A stretch of 64,000 nucleotides of DNA from Chamaelirium japonicum (GCA_947650365.1 OX393549.1:27681209-27745208); one strand, 5' to 3'. Positions 27,722-41,980 are shown, counted from the stretch's first letter. Made by a program: numbers and translations. Notes: generated by a model from the letters alone, not told the origin.

Positions 27722-28737
27722 TTCATTCGCACGATCTATTCTAATTCATTCGCACGATCCATTCTAATTCATTCGTACGATCCATTCTAATTCTTTCACA
27801 CGATCCATTCTAATTCATTCGTACGATCCATTCTAATTCATTCGTGCAATCCATTCTATTTCATTCGTACGATCCATTCTTACTCATTCGTACGATCCAT
27901 TCTAATTCATTCACACGAATGTATCCATTCGTACGAATGAATTAGAATAGATTGTATGAATGAATTAGAATGGATCGTACGAATGAATTAGAATGGATCG
28001 TACGAAGGAATTAGAATGGATCGTACGAATGAATTAGAATGGATCGTACGAATGAATTAGAATAGATCGTACGAATGAATTAGAATGGATCGTACGAAGG
28101 AATTAGAATGGATCGTACGAATGAATTAGAATGGATATATTCGTGCAAATGAATTAGAATGGATCGTATGAATGTATTAGAATGGATCGTATGAGTGAAT
28201 TAGAATGGATCGTACGAATGAATTAGAATGGATTGTATGAATGAATTAGAATGGATCGTACGAATGAATTAGAATGGATCATACGAATTAATTAGAATGG
28301 ATCATACGAATGAATTAGAATGGATCGTACGAATGAATTAGAATGGATCGTACGAATGAATTAGAATGGATAAATTCGTGCGAATGAATTAGAATGGATT
28401 GTGCGAATGAATAAGAACAGATCGTGCGAATGAATTAGAATGGATCGTACGAATGAATTAGAATGGATCGTGCGAATGAATTAGAATGGATCGTACGAAT
28501 GAATTAGAATGGATACATTTGTGCGAATGAATTAGAATGGATCGTACGAATGAATTAGAATGGATCGTATGAATGAATTAGAATGGATCGTACGAATGAA
28601 TTAGAATGGATCGTGCGAATGAATTAGAATGGATCGTACAAATGAATTAGAATGGATTGTGTGAAAGAATTAGAATGGATCGTACGAATGAATTAGAATG
28701 GATCGTGCGAATGAATTAGAATGGATCGTACGAATGA
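27722..28737. repeat. Approximately 1 kb duplicated block, right copy
   Basis: It is the partner of 25135-26150. Differences seen include AGATTGTATG against AGATTGTACG just after the junction and GGATTGTGTG against GTATCGTGTG near the right end. Zero net indel between anchors is notable in a region where most related blocks differ by unit-sized indels. Confidence 0.9.
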
Positions 28738-29465
28738 ATTAGAATGGATCATACGAATGAATTAGAATGGATCGTACGAATGAATTAGAATAGATCGTAC
28801 GAATGAATTAGAATGGATCGTACGAAGGAATTAGAATGGATCGTACGAATGAATTAGAATGGATATATTCGTGCAAATAAATTAGAATGGTTCGTAGGAA
28901 TGTATTAGAATGGATCGTATGAGTGAATTAGAATGGATCGTACAATGAATTAGAATGGATCATATGAATGAATTAGAATGGATCGTACGAATGAATTAGA
29001 ATGGATCGTACGAATGAATTAGAATGGATACATTTGTGCAAATGAATTAGAATGGATCGTACGAATGAATTAGAATGGATCGTATGAATGAATTAGAATG
29101 GATACATTCGTGCGAATGAATTAGAATGGATCGTGCAAATCCATTAGACTGGATCGTGCGAATGAAGAAGAATGGATCATACGAATGAATTAGAATGGAT
29201 CGTACGAATTAATTAGAATGGATACATTCGTGCGAACGAATTAGAATGGATTATATGAATGAATTAGAATGGATCGTACGAATGAATTAGAATGGATCAT
29301 ACGAATTAATTAGAATGGATCATACGAATGAATTAGAATGGATCGTACGAATGAATTAGAATGGATCGTACGAATGAATTAGAATGGATCGTACGAATGA
29401 ACTAGAATGGATACATTCGTGCGAATGAATTAGAATGGATCGTACGAATGAATTAGAATGGATCG

Positions 29466-29884
29466 TACGATTCATTCTAATTCATTCGTACGATCCATTC
29501 TAATACATTCGTACGATTCATGCTAATTCATTCGCACGATCCATTCTAATTCATTCGTACGATCCATTCTTATTCATACATACGATCCACTCTAATTCAT
29601 TCGCACAATCCATTCTAATTCATTCGTACAATCCATTCTAATTCATTCGTATGATCCATTCTAACTCATTCGGTGGATCCATTCTAATTCATTCGTATGA
29701 TCCATTCTAATTCATTCCCACGATCCATTCTAATTTATTCGTACGATCCATTCTAATTCATTCGTACGATCTATTCTAATTCATTCGCACGAATGTAACC
29801 ATTCTAATTCATTCATACGATTCATTCTAATTCATTCGTATGAGCTATTCTAATTCATTCGTACGATCCATTCTAATTCATTAA
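29466..29884 (+). repeat. GGTGGATCC-marked segment, F copy 1
   Basis: GATTCATGC (29515) and CGGTGGATCC (29671) lie 156 bp apart. CCCACGATCC and GAGCTATTC follow. The same markers with the same spacing are at 39276 and 39432, and at 60679 and 60835 (offsets 9,761 and 31,164, constant across both markers). The reverse-complement version occurs at 11201, 21854 and 35232. Confidence 0.88.
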
Positions 29885-32856
29885 TGGAACGTACGAATGA
29901 ATTAGAATGGATCGTGTGAAAGAATTAGAATGGATTGTATGAATGAATTAGAATGAATTCATACGATCCATTCTAATTCATTAGCACGATCCATTCTAAT
30001 TCATTCGCACGATCCATTCTAATTCATTCATACAATCCATTCTAATTCTTTCACACGATCCATTCTAATTCATTCATAGGATCCATTCTAATTCATTCAT
30101 ACAATCTATTCTTTTTCATTCGTACGATCCATTCTTACTCATTCGTATGATCCATTCTAATTCATTCGGACGAATGTATCCATTCTAATTTATTCGTACG
30201 ATCCATTCTAATTCATTCGTACGATCCATTCTAATTCATTCGTCCGATCCATTCTAATTCATTCGCACGAATGTATCCATTCTAATTCATTCGTATGGTC
30301 CATTCTAATTCATTCGCACAATCCATTCTATTTCATTCGTACGATCCATTCTTACTCATTCGTATGATCCATTATGGATACATTCGTGCGAATGAATTAG
30401 AATGGATCATACGAATGAGTAAGAATGGATCGTACGAATGAAATAGAATGGATTGTGCGAATGAATTAGAATGGATCGTACGAATGAATTAGAATGGATC
30501 TTGTGAAAGAATTAGAATGGATTGTATGAATGAATTAGAATAGATCGTATGAATGAATTAGAATGAATCGTACGAATGAATTAGAATGGATCGTACGAAT
30601 GAATTAGAATGGATCGTACGAATGAATTAAAATGGATCTTACGAATGATTTAGAATGGATCGTAGGAATGAATTAGAATGGATCGTACGAATAAATTAGA
30701 ATGGATACATTCGTCCGAATGAATTAGAATCGATCATACGAATGAGTAAGAATGGATCGTACGAATGAAATAGAATAGATTGTACGAATGAATTAGAATG
30801 GATCCTATGAATGAATTAGAATGGATCGTGTGAAAGAATTAGAATGGATTGTATGAATGAATTAGAATGGATCGTGCGAATGAATTAGAATGGATCGTAC
30901 GAATGAATTAGAATGGATCGTGCTAATGAATTAGAATTGATCGAACGAATGAATTAGCATGGATCGTGCTAATGAATTAAAATGGAACGTACGAATGAAT
31001 TAGAATGGATCGTGTGAAAGAATTAGAATGGATTGTATGAATGAATTAGAATGAATTCGTACGATCCATTCGAATTCATTCACACGATCCATTCTAATTC
31101 ATTCGTACGATCCATTCTAATTCATTCATACAATCCACTATAATTCTTTCACACGATCCATTCTAATTCATTCGTAGGATCCATTCTAATTCATTCGTAC
31201 AATCCATTCTAATCCATTCATACGATCCATTCTAATTCATTCGTACGATCCATTCTAATTCATTCGCACGAATGTATCTATTCGATCAATTCTAATTCTT
31301 TCGCACGAATGTATCCATTCTAATTCATTCGCACGAATGTATCCATTCTAATTCATTCGTACGATCCATTCTAATTCATTTGCACGATCCATTCTAATTC
31401 ATTCGTACGATCAATTCTAATTCATTCGCACGAATGTATCCATTCTAATTCATTCGTACGATCCATTCTAATTCATTCATAGGATCCATTCTAATTCATT
31501 CATACAATCCATTCTAATTCATTCGCACGAATGTATCCATTCTAATTCATTCGTACGATCAGTTCTAATTCATTCACAAAATCTATTCTAATTCATTCAT
31601 ACAATCCATTCTAATTCATTCACACGAATGTATCCATTCTAATTCATTCATACGATCCATTCTAATTCTTTCATACGATCCATTCTAATTTATTTGTACG
31701 ATCCATTCTAATTCATGCTAATTCATTCATACAATCCATTCTAATTCTTTCACACGATCCATTCTAATTCATTCGTACGTTCCAATCTAATTCATTAGCA
31801 CGATCCATGCTAATTCATTCGTTCGATCAATTCTAATTCATTAGCACGATCTATTCTAATTCATTCATACAATCCATTATAATTCATTCGCACGAATGTA
31901 TCCATTCTAATTAATTCGAACGATCAATTAGACTGGATCGTACGAATGGATTAGAATGGATCCTACGAATGGATTAGAATGGATACCTTTGTACATATGA
32001 ATTAGAATGGATCGTACGAATGAATTAGAATGGATCATATTAATGAATTAGAATGGATCGTACGAATGAATTAGAATGGATACATTCGTGCACGATCCAT
32101 TCTAATTCATTCGCACGAATGTATCCATTCTAATTCATTCGTACGATCCATTCTAATTCATTAATATGATCCATTCTAATTCATTCGTACGATCCATTCA
32201 AATTCATATGCACAAAGGTATCCATTCTAATTCATTCGTACGATCCATTCTAATTCAGGATCGTACGAATGAATTAGAATGGATACATTCATGCGAATGA
32301 ATTAGAATTGATCGTACGAATGAATTAGAATGGATCGTGCGAATGAATTAGAATGGATCGTACGAATGAATTAGAATGGATCGTACGAATGAATTAGAAT
32401 GGATACATTCGTGCGAATGAATTAGAATGGATCGTACGAATGAATTAGAATGGATCGTACGAATGAATTAGAATGGATCTTACGAATGAATTAGAATGGA
32501 TCGTACGAATGAATTAGAATGGATCGTACGAATGAATTAGAATGGATACATTCGTGCGAATGAATTAGAATGGATTGGACGAATGAATTAGAATGGATCG
32601 TACGAATGAATTAGAATGGATCGTATGAATGAATTAGAATGGATCGTACGAATGAATTAGAATGGATCATGCGAATGAATTAGAATGGATCGTACGAATG
32701 AATTAGAAAGGATCGTACGAATGAACTAGAATGGATACATTCGTGCGAATGAATTAGAATGGATCGTACGAATGAATTAGAATGGATCGTACGAATGAAT
32801 TAGAATGGCATTCGTACGATCCATTCTAATTCATTCACACGAATGTATCCATTCGT
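29466..32856. repeat. Fine mosaic of nine short orientation blocks
   Basis: F runs 29466-29884, R 29885-29959, F 29960-30373, R 30374-31060, F 31061-31925, R 31926-32091, F 32092-32257, R 32258-32810 and F 32811-32856. Most junctions are recurring types (CGTACGATTC, CCATTATGG, GAATTCGTACGATCC, TCGTGCACGATCC, CAGGATCG). AATTCATTCACAAAATC appears at 31565. The junctions at 29884 (TTAATGGAACG) and 31925 (CGATCAATTAGAC) were each seen once. Confidence 0.85.
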
Positions 32857-33676
32857 ACCAATGAATTAGAATAGATTGTACGAATAAATTAGAATGGATC
32901 GTACGAATGAATTAGAATGGATCGTATGAATGAATTAGAATGGATCGTATGAATGAATTAGAATGGATCGTGCGAATGAATTAGAATGGATCGTACGAAT
33001 GAATTAGAATGGATCGTACGAATGAACTAGAATAGATACATTCGTACAAATGAATTAGAATGGATCGTACGAATGAATTAGAATGGATCGTACGAATGAA
33101 TTAGAATGGATCGTACGAATGAATTAGAATGGATCATACGAATGAATTAGAATGGATCATAAGAATGAGTAAGAATGGATCGTACGAATGAAATAGAATG
33201 GATTGTACGAATGAATTAGAATGGATCGTACGAATGAATAAGAATGGATCGTGTGAAAGAATTAGAATGGATTGTATGAATGAATTAGAATGGATCATAT
33301 GAATGAATTAGAATGGATCGTGCGAATGAATTCGAATGGATCGTACAAATGAATTAGAATGGATCGTACGAATGAATTAGAATGGATACATTCGTGCGAA
33401 TAAATTAGAATGGATACATTCGTGCGAAAGAATTAGAATAGATCGTATGAATGAATTAGAATGGATCCTATGAATGAATTAGAATGGATCGTGCGAATGA
33501 ATTAGAATAGATCGTACGAATAAATTAGAATGGATCGTGCTAATGAATTAGAATTGATCGAACGAATGAATTAGCATGGATCGTGCTAATGAATTAGAAT
33601 GGAACGTACGAATGAATTAGAATGGATCGTGTGAAAGAATTAGAATGGATTGTATGAATGAATTAGAATGAATTCG
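32857..33676 (-). repeat. R domain, 0.8 kb
   Basis: It is entered by CACACGAATGTATCCATTCG followed by TACCAATG (a one-base variant of the usual TACGAATG). The right half carries GTGCTAATG and TTAGCATGG (33537-33580), as at 9233 and 59336. Confidence 0.85.
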
Positions 33677-35441
33677 TATGATCCATTCGAATTTATTCGC
33701 ACGATCCATTCTAATTCATTCATACGATCCATTCTAATTCATTCATACAATCCATTCTAATTCTTTCACATGATCCATTCTAATTCATTCGTAGGATCCA
33801 TTCTAATTCATTCGTACAATCTATTCTATTTCATTCGTACGATCCATTCTTACACATTCGTATGATCCATTCTAATTTATTCGAACGAATGTATCCATTC
33901 TAATTTATTCGTACGATCCATTCTAATTCATTCGTACAATCCATTCTAATTCATTCGTACGATCCATTCTTACTCATTCGTATGATCCATTCTAATTCAT
34001 TCGTACGATCCATTCTAATTCATTCGTACGATCCATTCTAATTCATTCGCACAATCTATTGTAATTCATTCGTACGATCCATTCTAATTCATTCGTACGA
34101 TCGTACGAATGAATTAGAATGGATCGTACGGAATGAATTAGAATGGATTGTATGAATGAATTAGAATGGATACATTCGTGCGAATGAATTAGAATGGATC
34201 ATACGAATAAGTAAGAATGGATCGTACGAATGAAATAGAATGGATTGTACGAATGAATTAGAATGGATCGTACAAATGAATTAGAATGGATCGTACGAAT
34301 GAATAAGAATGTATCATACGAATGAGTAAGAATGGATCGTACAAATGAAATAGAATGGATTGTACGAATGAATTAGAATGGATCGTACGAATGTATTAGA
34401 ATGGATCGTCTGAAAGAATTAGAATGCATTGTATGAATGAATTAGAATGGATCGTATGAATGAATTAGAATGGATCGTGCGAATGAATTCGAATGGATCG
34501 CATGATCCATTCGAATAGAATGGATCGTATGAATGAATTAGAATGGATCGGGCGAATGAATTAGAATGGATCGTATGAATGAATTAGAATGGTTCGTATG
34601 AATGAATTAGAATGGATCGTGCGAATGAATTAGAATGGATCGTACGAATGAATTAGAATGGATCGTACAAATGAATTAGAATGGATCCTACGAATGAATT
34701 AGAATGGATCATACGAATGAGTAAAATGGATCGTACGAATGAAATAGAATGGATTGTACGAATGAATTAGAATGGATACATTCGTGCGAATGAATTAGAA
34801 TGGATCGTACGAATGAATTAGAATGGATCGTACGAATGAATTAGAATGGATCATACGAATGAATTAGAATGCATCGTACGAAAGAATTAGAATGGATATA
34901 TTCGTGCGAATGAATTAGAATGGATCATACGAATGAATTAGACTGGATTGTACGAATGAATTTGAATGGATACATTTGTGCGAATGAATCTAAATGGATT
35001 GTATGAATGAATTACAATGGATCGTACGAATGAATTAGAATGGATCGTACGAATGAATTAGAATAGCTAATACGAATGAATTAGAATGAATCGTATGAAT
35101 GAATTAGAATGGTTACATTCGTGCGAATAAATTAGAATAGATCGTACGAATGAATTAGAATGGATCGTACGAATAAATTAGAATGGATCGTGGGAATGAA
35201 TTAGAATGGATCGTACGAATGAATTAGAATGGATCCATCGAATGAGTTAGAATGGATCATACGAATGAATTAAAATGGATTGTACGAATGAATTAGAATG
35301 GATTGTGCGAATGAATTCGAATGGATCGTATGAATGAATAAGAATGGATCGTACGAATGAATTAGAATGGATCGTGCAAATGAATTAGCATGAATCGTAC
35401 GAATGTATTAGAATGGATCGTACGAATGAATTAGAATGAAT
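33677..35441. repeat. Inverted-pair unit, copy at 33.7-35.4 kb
   Basis: F runs 33677-34100 and R 34101-35441. Anchors are the micro-inversion TGATCCATTCGAATAG (34503), GATCCATCG (35232, here CATCG where the other copies have CACCG) and GCATGAATCG (35388). Order and spacing match 9641-11411 closely, with an R-to-F exit junction of the same type (GAATTGTACGATCC here). Confidence 0.85.
34071..34130. repeat. 60-bp perfect palindrome, orientation B
   Basis: The centre is between 34100 and 34101, with 30-nt arms. The right flank reads GTACGGAATG. It is the 24-kb partner of the palindrome at 10040; a further, less perfect copy is at about 59877. Confidence 0.9.
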
Positions 35442-37107
35442 TGTACGATCCATTCTAATTCATTCGTACGATCCATTCTAATTTATTCGCACGAATGTAT
35501 CCATTCTAGTTCATTCGTACGATCCATTCTAGTTCATTCGTACGATCCATTCTAATTCATTCGTACGATCCATTCTAATTAATTCGTATGATCCATTCTT
35601 ATTAATTCGTATGATCCATTCTAATTCATTCGTACGATCCATTCTAATTCTTTCATACAATCCATTCTAATTCATTTGCAAGAATGTATCCATTCTAATT
35701 AATTCGTACGATCCATTCTAATTCATTCGTATGATCCAGTCTTATTCATTCGCACGAGCCAGTCTAATGGATTCGCACGATCCATTCTAATTCATTCGCA
35801 TGAATGTATCCATTCTAATTCATTCGTACGATCCATTCTAATTCATTAATATGATCCATTCTAATTCATTTGCACGATCCATTCTAATTCATTTGTACGA
35901 TCCATTCTAATTCATTCGTACGATCCATTCTAATTCATTCGCAAGAATCCATTCTAATTCATTCGTACAATCTATTCTGTTTCATTTGTACGATCCGTTC
36001 TTACTCATTCGTATGATCCATTCTAATTCATTCGGACGAATATATCCATTCTAATTTATTCGTACGATCCATTCTAATTCATTCGTACGATCCATTCTAA
36101 TTCATTCGTACGATCCATTCTAATTCATTCGTCCGATCCATTCTAATTCATTCGCACGAATATATCCATTCTAATTCATTCGTACGGTCCATTCTAATTC
36201 ATTCGCACAATCCATTCTATTTCATTCGTACGATCCATTCTTACTCATTCGTATGATCCATTATGGATACATTCGTGTGAATGAATAAGAATGGATCATT
36301 AATGAGTAAGAATGGATCGTACGAATGAAATAGAATGGATTGTGCGAATGAATTAGAATGGATCGTACGAATGAATTAGAATGGATCGTGTGAAATAATT
36401 AGAATGGATTGTATGAATGAATTAGAATAGATCGTATTAATGAATTAGAATGGATCGTACGAATGAATTAGAATGGATCGTACGAATGAACTATAATGGA
36501 TACATTCGTGCGAATGAATTAGAATGGATCGTACGAATGCACGATCAATGCTAATTCATTCGTTCGATCAATTCTAATTCATTAGCAGGATCCATTCTAA
36601 TTCATTCGTACGATCCATTCTAATTCATTCGCACAATCCATTCTAATTCATTCGTACGATCCATTCTAATTCTTTCACACGATGCATTCTAATTCATTCG
36701 TACGATCCATTCTAATTCATCCGTACGATCTATTCTAATTCATTCGTACGATCCATTCTAATTTCATTCGTACGATCCATTCTAATTCATTCGCTCGAAT
36801 GTATCCATTCTAATCCATTCGTACGATCCATTCTAATCCATTCGTACGATCCATTCTAATTCATTCGCATGAATGTAACCATTCTAATTCATTCATTTGA
36901 TCCATTCTAATTCATTCGTACGATCCATTCTAATTCATTCGTCCGATCCATTCTAATTCATTCGCACGAATGTATCCATTCTAATCCATTCGTACGATCC
37001 ATTCTAATTCATTAATATGATCTATTCTAATTCATTCGTACGATCCATTCTAATTCATATGCACAAAGGTATCCATTCTAATTCATTCGAACGATCCATT
37101 CTAATTC
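35442..37107. repeat. F-R-F trio, copy 2
   Basis: F runs 35442-36263, R 36264-36539 and F 36540-37107. The distinguishing variants of copy 1 are all present in the same order; here the second junction reads AATGCACGATCAATGC. It exits by the junction TAATTCAGGATTGTAC at 37108, the same type as at 13140. Confidence 0.85.
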
Positions 37108-38440
37108 AGGATTGTACAAATGAATTAGAATGGATACATTCGTGCGAATGAATTAGAATTGATCGTACGAATGAATTAGAATGGATACATTCGTGCGAAT
37201 GAATTAGAATTGATCGTACGAATGAATTAGAATGGATCGTGCGAATGAATTAGAATGGATCGTACGAATGAATTAGAATGGATCGTACGAATGAACTAGA
37301 ATGGATACATTCGTGCTAATGAATTAGAATGGATCGTACGAATGAATTTGAATGGATCGTACGAATGAATTAGAATGGATCTTACGAATGAATTAGAATG
37401 GATCGTACGAATGAATTAGAATGGATACATTCGTGCGAATGAATTAGAATGGATCGTACGAATGAATTAGAATGGATCAAATGAATGAATTAGAATGGTT
37501 ACATTCATGCGAATGAATTAGAATGGATCGTACGAATGGATTAGAATGGATACATTCGAGCGAATGAATTAGAATGGATCGTACGAATGAAATTAGAATG
37601 GATCGTACGAATGAATTAGAAAAGATCGTACGAATGAATTAGAAAGGATCGTACGAATGAATTAGAATGGATCGTACGAATAAATTAGAATGGATACATT
37701 CGTCCGAATGAATTAGAATGGATCATACGAATGAGTAAGAATGGATCGTACGAATGAAATAGAATAGATTGTACGAATGAATTAGAATGGATCCTACGAA
37801 TGAATTAGAATGGATCGTGTGAAAGAATTAGAATGGATTGTATGAATGAATTAGAATGGATCGTATGAATGAATTAGAATGGATCCTGTGAATAAATTCG
37901 AATGGATCGTACAAATTCATTCTAATTCATTCATACAATCCATTCTAATTCTTTCACACGATCCATTCTAATTCATTCGTACGTTCCATTCAAATTCATT
38001 AGCACAATCCATGCTAATTCATTCGTTCGATCAATTCTGATTCATTAGCACGATCCATTGTAATTCATTCGTACGATCCATTCTAATTCCTTCGTACGAT
38101 CCATCCTAATTTATTCGTACGATCTATTCTAATTCATTCGTACGATCCATTCTAATTCATTCGTACGATCTCGTACGAATGAATTAGAATGGGTCGTACG
38201 AATGAATTAGATTGGATACATTTGTGCGAATGAATTAGAATGGATCGTACGAATGAATTAGAATGGATCGTATGAATGAATTAGAATGGATACATTCGTG
38301 CGAATGAATTAGAATGGATCGTGCGAATGAATTAGAATGGATCGTACGAATGAATTAAAATGGATCGTGTGAAAGAATTAGAATGGATTGTATGAATGAA
38401 TTAGAATGGATCGTGCGAATGAATTAGAATGGATCGTACG
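37108..38440 (-). repeat. R domain with one F island
   Basis: R runs 37108-37911, F 37912-38170 and R 38171-38440. ATCAAATGAATG is at 37478. AAAGATCG and AAAGGATCG variants cluster at 37620-37650. The F-to-R switch at 38170 reads CGTACGATCTCGTACG, an imperfect form of the GATC palindrome. Confidence 0.85.
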
Positions 38441-40207
38441 AATTCATTCTAATTCATTCATACAATCCATTCTAATTCTTTCACACGATACATTCTAATT
38501 CATTCGTACGTTCCATTCTAATTCATTAGCACGATCCATGCTAATTCATTCGTTCGATCAATTCTAATTCATTAGCACGATCCATTCTAATTCATTCGTA
38601 CGATCCATTCTAATTCATTCGTACGATCCATTCTAATTCATATGCACAAAGGTATCCATTCTAATCCATTCGTAGGATCCATTCTAATCCATTCGTACGA
38701 TCCATTCTAATTCATTCGTACGATCCATTCTAATTCATTCGCTCGAATGTATCCTTTCTAATCCATTCGTATGATCCATTCTAATCCATTCGTACGATCC
38801 ATTCTAATTCATTCGCATGAATGTAGCCATTCTAATTCATTCATTTGATCCATTCTAATTCATTCGTACGATCCATTCTAATTCATTCGTCCGATCCATT
38901 CTAATTTATTTGCACGAATGTATCCATTCTAATTCATTCGTATGATCCATTCTAATTCATTCGTAAGATCCATTCTAATTCATTCGTACGATCCATTCTA
39001 ATTCATTCGTACGATCCATTCTAATTCATTCACACGAATGTATCCATTCTAATTCATTCATACGATCCATTCTACTTCATTCGTACTATCCGTTCTAACT
39101 CACTCATACGATCCATTCTAATTCATTCATATGATCCATTCTAATTCATTTGCACGAATATATCCATTCTAATTCATTCGTACGATCCATTCTAATTCCT
39201 TCGTACGATCCATTCTAATTCCTTCGTACGATCTATTCTAATTCATTCATACGATCCATTCTAATACATTCGTACGATTCATGCTAATTCATTCGCACGA
39301 TCCATTCTAATTCATTCGTACGATCCATTCTTATTCATTCATACGATCCATTCTAATTCATTCGCACAATCCATTCTAATTCATTCGTACAATCAATTCT
39401 AATTCATTCGTATGATCCATTCTAACTCATTCGGTGGATCCATTCTATTTCATTCGTACGATCCATTCTAATTCATTCCCACGATCCATTCTAATTTATT
39501 CGTATGATCCATTCTAATTCATTCGTACGATCTATTCTAATTCATTCGCACGAATGTAATCATTCTAATTCATTCATACGATTCATTCTAATTCATTCGT
39601 ATGAGCTATTCTAATTCATTCGTACGATCCATTCTAATTCATTCGTACGATCCATTGTAATTCATTCATACAATCCATTCTAATTCATTCGCAATGAATG
39701 TATCCATTCTAATTAATTCGTACGATCCATTCTAATTCATTCGTATGATCCATTCTTATTCATTCGCACGATCCAGTCTAATGGATTTGCACGATCCATT
39801 CTAATTCATTCGCACGAATGTATCCATTCTTATTCATTCGTACGATCCATTCTAATTCATTAATATGATCCATTCTAATTCATTCGTACGATCCATTCTA
39901 ATTCATTCGCACGATCTATTCTAATTCATTCGTACAATCTATTCTATTTCATTCGTACCATCCATTCTTACTCATTCGTATGATCCATTCTAATTCATTC
40001 GGACGAATGTATCCATTCTAATTTATTCGTCCGATCCATTCTAATTCATTCGTACGATCCATTCTAATTCATTCGTCTGATCCATTCTAATTCATTCGCA
40101 CAAATGTATCCATTCTAATTCATTCGTACGGTACATTCTAATTCATTCGCACAATCCATTCTATTTCATTCGTACGATCCATTCTTACTCATTCGTATGA
40201 TCCATTA
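38441..40207 (+). repeat. F domain, 1.8 kb
   Basis: It contains GCACGATCCATGCTAA (about 38528), ATGCACAAAGGTA (38642), CATTCATTTGATCC (38841), the GGTGGATCC segment and the start of trio copy 3. TACTATCCGTTCTAA (39086) is a rare variant shared with 45085, 57223 and 62170. Confidence 0.85.
39240..39665 (+). repeat. GGTGGATCC-marked segment, F copy 2
   Basis: GATTCATGC is at 39276 and CGGTGGATCC at 39432. This copy is embedded in a longer F domain with no orientation switch at its left end, unlike copies 1 and 3. It has a TATTTC variant immediately after GGTGGATCC. Confidence 0.85.
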
Positions 40208-41069
40208 TGGATACATTCGTGCGAATGAATTAGAATGGATCATACGAATGAGTAAGAATGGATCGTACGAATGAAATAGAATGGATTGTGCGAATGAATT
40301 AGAATGGATCGTACGAATGAATTAGAATGAATCGTGTGAACGAATTAGAATGGATTGTATGAATGAATTAGAATAGATCGTATGAATGAATTAGAATGGA
40401 TCATACAAATGAATTAGAATGGATCATACGAATGAACTGGAATGGATACATTCGTGCGAATGAATTAGAATGGATCGTACGAATGAATTAGAATGGATCG
40501 TACGAAAGAATTAGAATGGATCTTACGAATGAATTAGAATGGATCGTACGAATGCACGATCCATGCTAATTCATTCGTTCGATCAATTCTAATTCATTAT
40601 CATGATCCATTCTAATTCATTCGTACGATCCATTCTAATTCATTCGCACGATCCATTCTAATTCTTTCACACGATCCATTCTAATTCATTCGTACGATCC
40701 ATTCTAATTCATTCGTACGATCTATTCTAATTCATTCATACGATCCATTCTAATTTCATTCGTACGATCCATTCTAATTCATTCGCTCGAATGTATCCAT
40801 TCTAATCCATTCGTACGATCCATTCTAATTCATTCGCATGAATGTAACCATTCTAATTCATTCATTTGATCCATTCTAATTCATTCGTACGATCCATTCT
40901 AATTCATTCGTCCGATCCATTCTAATTCATTCGCACGAATGTATCCATTCTAATCCATTCGTAAGATCCATTCTAATTCATTCGTACGATCCATTCTAAT
41001 TCATTCGTACGATCCATTCTAATTCATTAATATGATCCATTCTAATTCATTCGTACGATCCATTCTAAT
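39660..41069. repeat. F-R-F trio, copy 3
   Basis: F runs from about 39660 to 40207, R 40208-40554 and F 40555-41069. Markers include CCAGTCTAATGGATTTGCAC (39772), CCATTATGG (40205), AATGCACGATCCATGC (40552) and the extra-T unit (about 40750). It lies 3.9-4.0 kb after copy 2. The exit differs: CTAATGAATTAG at 41070 instead of CAGGATCG. Confidence 0.8.
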
Positions 41070-41624
41070 GAATTAGAATTGATCGTACGAATGAAATAGA
41101 ATGGATTGCACGAATGATTTAGAATGGATCGTACGAATGAATTAGAATGGATCGGGTGAAAGAATTAGAATGGATTGTATGAATGAATTTGAATGGATCG
41201 TACGAATGAATTAGAATGGATCGTACGAAGGAATTAGAATGGATCGTATGAATGAATTAGAATAGATTTTACGAATGAATTAGAATGGATCGTACGAATG
41301 AATTAGAATGGATACATTCGTGCGAATGAATTAGAATGGATCGCACGAATGAATTAGAATGGATCGTGCGAGTGAATTAGAATGGATCGTACGAATGAAT
41401 TATAATGGATTCGTACGAATGAATTAGAATGGATACATTCGTGCGAATGAATTAGAATGGATCGTACCAATGAGTAAGAATGGATCGTACGAATGAAATA
41501 GAATGGGTTGTGCGAATGAATTAGAATGAAACGAACGAATGAATTAGACGTACGAATGAATTAGAATGGATACATTCGTGCGAATAAATTAGAATGGATC
41601 ATACGAATGAGTAATAATGGATCG
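41070..41624 (-). repeat. R domain, 0.55 kb
   Basis: Entry is CTAATGAATTAG and exit is GGATCGTCATTC; the latter type also occurs at 56847. A truncated unit (GAATTAGACGTACG) occurs near 41541. Confidence 0.85.
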
Positions 41625-41980
41625 TCATTCTAATTCATTCCTATGATCCATTCTAATTCATTTGTATCCATTCTATTTCATTCGCACGATCCATTCTAAT
41701 TCATTCGCGCAATCTATTCGAATTCATTCGTACGATCCATTCTAATTCATTCGTACGATCCATTCTAATTCATTCATACAATCCATTCTAATTTATTCGC
41801 ACAAATGTATCCATTCTAATTCATTTGCACGATCCATTCTAATTCATTCCTATGATCTATTCTAATTCATTTGTACGATCCATTCTAATTGATTCTAATT
41901 CATTCGTACGATCCATTCAACGATCCATTCTAATTCATTCGTATATTCCATTCTAATTCATTAGCACGATCCATGCTAAT

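Larger units (their letters stand above)
25345..29465 (-). repeat. R domain, 4.1 kb, with one F island
   Basis: R units run 25345-27702 and 27931-29465, with F at 27703-27930. Near 27247-27315 three successive units share the rare GGATAGTGCG variant, a sign of very local unit duplication. CATTAGACTGGATCG (29132) marks a relation to 47.7, 62.6 and 63.3 kb. Confidence 0.85.
33400..37500. repeat. About 4.1 kb duplicated block, copy B
   Basis: It is the partner of 9100-13400. Copy B lacks about 270 bp present at 9371-9640 in copy A. It has an extra 51-bp repeat just after the junction at 37108, where ATACATTCGTGCG followed by TTGATCG appears twice. The left part (33.40-34.53 kb) matches 59.2-60.3 kb as well (offset 25,775-25,799). 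Confidence 0.8.
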
